64,000 nucleotides of DNA from Mycobacterium sp. E1747 (GTDB lineage Bacteria; Actinomycetota; Actinomycetes; Mycobacteriales; Mycobacteriaceae), in assembly GCF_001667775.1 (NCBI RefSeq), contig NZ_LZJI01000114.1, positions 1 through 64,000 on the forward strand, in the 5' to 3' direction. Below, piece after piece: positions 61,315 through 64,000 of the stretch. Position numbers and translations under genes: made by a program. Each line of letters starts with the position of its first letter. The stretch's first letter is position 1. The notes under the pieces are model-generated. The model did not search any database. It saw nothing but the letters and a program-made list of their open reading frames with translations, and had not been told where the DNA came from.

Positions 61315-62772
61315 TTAGGCCGGCGGCACCAGAAGTGACTGCCAGTTCTTGGCACGCGGGTGCGCGAGGTCGAATTCTGTGTAGCGGCGCCCGTCGGGGC
61401 CTATGTAGTCCCCGTTGGCCGGGTCGTAAGTGGCCACGGCGAGCGGCGGCGGCGTGCGCGGCGGCGGCAGCCGTGGGTCCTGACCGGGCGGGTACTGGGG
61501 CACGCCCTGGCCGCTGTAGGTGGCGTTCGGGTCGCCCTTCCAGTTGTAGCCGTCGTTAAGCGGCACGTATTCTTCGTCGCTCTCACACAACTCGACTGTG
61601 GGGGCGCGCTTGTCCGGCTTCGTCTCGCAGGGAATGTTGCGTGCCCCACGCACATTGAGCTCGGAATCCTGCGGGACGCGGCAATACAGTTCGGCCGCCG
61701 GCCGGTCCGGGGCGTCGACGTCGGCCGGTGAGCGACGCTGCGTGGGCGGCAGGAAGCCCGTCGTGCACGGCGGCGGCAGGTTGAGGTTGAGGTTGAAGTC
61801 GAGGTAGAAGCCTTTGTACTCCTGCTTGCTGTTCAGGTTGGGCACCAGTGCCGCCGACATCACCGCGATGCCCTGCGGAAGGAGGACGAGTATCTGCTCG
61901 ATGTCGTGGCGGTAGACCACCGCGATGTCACCGAGGCTCACCAGGTTGGCCATCAACACCGGCACGGCCGGTGCCATTCGGTCGAACAGCGCGCGGCCTT
62001 CCTCCAGCCCGGAACTGCCCTGCGTCAACAGGTCTCGCACCGCCGCGTTCTGCGCCTTGAACTGCGCCATGATGGCGGAGGTGCGATTGGCCCACGTCCC
62101 GATCGCGTCCGACGTCTGCACCTGGGAGTTGAGCACCGCGGGCGACTGGTCGATCAGGGCGGCGAGCGGGTCGGCGGTGCGTCCGCCCGCGATGGCCAGC
62201 GCCGTGGATCCGTCGACGATCCGGGACAGCTCGGGGCCCAGTCCACTGACCGCGCGGTCGGTCTCGTCGATGACCGTGCGCAGGTTGTCCCGCGGAATCG
62301 CTTGCAGCGCACGATTGGTCATGTCCAGCAGGTGCCCGATGTCGACCGGAACGTCGACCCGGCCGGCGGGGATGACGTCGCCGGCGCGCAGCGGCCGGGA
62401 CTGTTCTGACTCCTTGCCCGGCGGCGGGGTCAGATCGATGTACTGCTCGCCGATCGCCGAGCGGCTGTGCACCGACGCCTGCACGTCGGAGGGGACGGTG
62501 ACGCCCGACCTCAGGGCGAGCACGGCACGCACACCCGTTGCGGTGACGTCCACCGACTTGACCTGGCCGACGTCGGTGCCGCGGTAGGTGACGACCGAGG
62601 TCTTGTAGAGCCCGCCCGAGGACGGCAGGTCCACCGTGACGTTGTACTCCCCGATTCCGAACAGGGTTTGCGGCAACTTCATGAAGTTGAAAGCCATTGC
62701 GCCACAGGATATGACGGTGACCAACGACAGTACGGCCAGCTGGATCCACGTCCGGCGGTTCAGGCGCAGCAT
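61315..62772 (-). CDS. MCE-family protein MceF
   Basis: A 485-residue MCE protein. The N-terminal TM/signal is IQLAVLSLVTVISCGAMAFNF, followed by the MlaD/MCE domain (~40-120: YNVTVDLPSSGGLYKTSVVTYRG, GQVKSVDVTATGVRAVLALRSGV). A helical stretch with AHxx-type coiled coils leads to a Pro-rich C-terminus (LPPPRTPPPLAVATYDPANG). Position after the mceE lipoprotein and before the mam genes identifies it as mceF. It forms part of the periplasmic hexamer/tunnel that moves lipids. The start overlaps the mceE stop by 1 nt. Which mce operon this is cannot be fixed from the window. Confidence 0.92.
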   Translation of the reverse strand: MLRLNRRTWIQLAVLSLVTVISCGAMAFNFMKLPQTLFGIGEYNVTVDLPSSGGLYKTSVVTYRGTDVGQVKSVDVTATGVRAVLALRSGVTVPSDVQASVHSRSAIGEQYIDLTPPPGKESEQSRPLRAGDVIPAGRVDVPVDIGHLLDMTNRALQAIPRDNLRTVIDETDRAVSGLGPELSRIVDGSTALAIAGGRTADPLAALIDQSPAVLNSQVQTSDAIGTWANRTSAIMAQFKAQNAAVRDLLTQGSSGLEEGRALFDRMAPAVPVLMANLVSLGDIAVVYRHDIEQILVLLPQGIAVMSAALVPNLNSKQEYKGFYLDFNLNLNLPPPCTTGFLPPTQRRSPADVDAPDRPAAELYCRVPQDSELNVRGARNIPCETKPDKRAPTVELCESDEEYVPLNDGYNWKGDPNATYSGQGVPQYPPGQDPRLPPPRTPPPLAVATYDPANGDYIGPDGRRYTEFDLAHPRAKNWQSLLVPPA

Positions 62773-63893
62773 CAGTAACCCCCGTTGTGGTAGGGAAAGG
62801 TGAGCGGGTTACCGCCGGTCACCGGGCTCGGCTGCATGCCGATCGTGCGTCCCCACTGCATTTCGAGTTCGGTGAGGTTGCCCTCCCAGCGGGACCCGGT
62901 GAACAGCGAGGTGTCGATGCGACTCAGCGTCAGATCGACGATCATCGTGAGGTTGGCGTAGTCGCCGCGGAACCAGTTCTTCACGGTGGATGTCGGCCAC
63001 GGATAGGTGGCCAGGCCGTCCAGGCCCTTGGTGAGCGCCGGTCCGGCGTCGGCGAGCGACCGCAGCACCGGGGCGATGTTGCGGAGGTTGTTCACCAGGG
63101 ATTCCCTGCTCTGGTGGATGGTGTCGGCCGCGATGGCACTGAACTTTCCGAGTTGGTCGATCGCATCGGCGATCTTGGTGCGTTCCTCGGCCAGGATCGC
63201 CAGCGCTTTGGGCACCGTCATCAGCGCCTTGTCCACCTCCGGGTCCTTGTCGGCGAACTGCCCGGCGAGCGAGTTGAGGTGCTCGGCGGCGGCGATGATG
63301 TCGTCGGTCTGGGCATTGGTGCCCCTGATGAACTCGTCGAGTCGGCCCAGCAGGCTCCGCATCTCGTTTTCCCTGCCGCCGAATGCCTTGGCGATCGCCT
63401 GGTTGATCTCCTGCAGCTGCCCGATGCCGCCGCCGTTCAACAGGATTGACACCGAGGCGAGCGTCTGTTCGGTGGTCGGATACATGCTCGCGCGCGACAA
63501 CGGGATCACCGACCCGTTCCCCAGCTCACCGACCGGCGGCTCGTCCTTGGGTGGTGCGAGTTCGATGTGCATCGATCCCAGCAGGCTGGTCTGTCCGAGC
63601 TTGGCCGTCGAATTGGCCGGCAGGTGGACGTCCCCGTTGATGCGCATGGTCACCAGGGCATGCCAGTCCTGAAGCTCGATCTTGGTGACGTCGCCGACGT
63701 TGACGTCGTCGACCCGCACTCGCGTGTTCTGCTGGATGGTGACCACGTCGGGTAGTTGCGCCTGGATTGTGTAGGCGCCCGGCCCCCCGCCGGCGGTGCC
63801 CGGCAACTTGAACGAGTTCAAGCCGCGCCATTGGCATCCCGACAGCGCGGCCACGCAGGCGAGGCCGAGCACGGCGGCCAGCGCGCGTCTCAT
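62772..63893 (-). CDS. MCE-family lipoprotein MceE
   Basis: A 373-residue MCE lipoprotein. The signal peptide LAAVLGLACVAALSGC has lipobox LSGC (Cys20). The MCE domain follows (YTIQAQLPDVVTIQQNTRVRVDDVNVGDVTKIEL), then a helical region. It ends GRTIGMQPSPVTGGNPLTFP. MceE anchors the complex in the outer leaflet of the plasma membrane. It overlaps the mceD stop by 4 nt and the mceF start by 1 nt. Confidence 0.93.
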   Translation of the reverse strand: MRRALAAVLGLACVAALSGCQWRGLNSFKLPGTAGGGPGAYTIQAQLPDVVTIQQNTRVRVDDVNVGDVTKIELQDWHALVTMRINGDVHLPANSTAKLGQTSLLGSMHIELAPPKDEPPVGELGNGSVIPLSRASMYPTTEQTLASVSILLNGGGIGQLQEINQAIAKAFGGRENEMRSLLGRLDEFIRGTNAQTDDIIAAAEHLNSLAGQFADKDPEVDKALMTVPKALAILAEERTKIADAIDQLGKFSAIAADTIHQSRESLVNNLRNIAPVLRSLADAGPALTKGLDGLATYPWPTSTVKNWFRGDYANLTMIVDLTLSRIDTSLFTGSRWEGNLTELEMQWGRTIGMQPSPVTGGNPLTFPYHNGGY

Positions 63894-64000
63894 GACCCCC
63901 CCGTCGGCAGCATGAGGTTCTGTAGGACCTGGGTCGAGCTCACGTTGTTCTCCGGCGGGGGCGCCTGCGTCGGCTGCGGCTGGTTGTCGAGGACCGCGGG
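63890..64000 (-). CDS. MCE-family protein MceD, C-terminal end only
   Basis: The last 36 codons before the stop at 63890-63892: LDNQPQPTQAPPPENNVSST then VLQNLMLPTGGS. It is Pro-rich as in MceD tails. The gene continues beyond the window edge. Assignment rests on operon order (directly before the mceE lipoprotein). Confidence 0.7.
   Translation of the reverse strand, partial: PAVLDNQPQPTQAPPPENNVSSTQVLQNLMLPTGGS

Overview
This is a high-GC actinobacterial chromosome segment from a Mycobacterium, most likely a slow-growing non-tuberculous species. Supporting markers are the mce operon with Mce-associated proteins, MHB-type haemophore, DUF732 and LppP/LprE-type exported proteins, and gene order matching the M. 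tuberculosis Rv2299c (htpG) and Rv2314c-Rv2330c regions: tldE-tldD / uspABC / USP / rocE-rocD-ddaH / AsnC / ECF transporter / MarR / lppP. The species itself cannot be fixed from this sequence alone.

Layout. 1-8.7 kb: htpG (C-terminus beyond the window), a TIGR03085 protein, a VIT-family transporter, a collagen-like secreted protein, two overlapping methyltransferase genes (one with a large in-frame deletion), a deazaflavin-type reductase, a YihY/BrkB membrane protein and small proteins. 8.7-11.6 kb: a STAS/SpoIIE-phosphatase partner-switch pair. 11.6-15 kb: S51-type peptidase, haemophore, TPM protein, tRNA-Cys and YchJ. 15-20 kb: a six-gene moxR-DUF58-Bat-like operon. 20-23.4 kb: secreted proteins, an atypical cytochrome P450 and a RibD-like reductase.

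23.46-29.70 kb is the accessory region. Two tandem islands sit at the 3' end of tRNA-Met(CAU), delimited by three copies of a tRNA-derived direct repeat. Island A carries an integrase remnant and an AbiEi/AbiEii toxin-antitoxin pair, with a large palindromic operator and a frameshifted toxin. Island B carries a visibly AT-richer DUF262/HNH-type (GmrSD-like) protein and three unrecognised small genes, flanked by paired repeats that resemble integrase arm sites. It is the best candidate here for an undescribed defence module.

29.7-43 kb: tandem DUF732-like proteins, a CMD-family protein, TldE/TldD, the UspABC sugar importer (no ATPase), a universal stress protein and an arginine/ornithine catabolic operon divergent from its likely Lrp/AsnC regulator. 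43-52 kb: a sulfatase relic, an ECF importer, a MarR regulator, an FHA-ABC exporter with a degenerate Walker A, an acyl-CoA dehydrogenase and LppP. 52.3-59.3 kb: a giant nitrate reductase/flavoprotein fusion with a GlnR-box-like promoter, a second copy of that promoter in front of a degraded reductase fragment, and two sulfur-metabolism genes (MBL-rhodanese, rhodanese). 59.5-64 kb: the distal half of an mce operon (mceD end, mceE, mceF, two mam genes, a CAP-domain protein), all on the minus strand.
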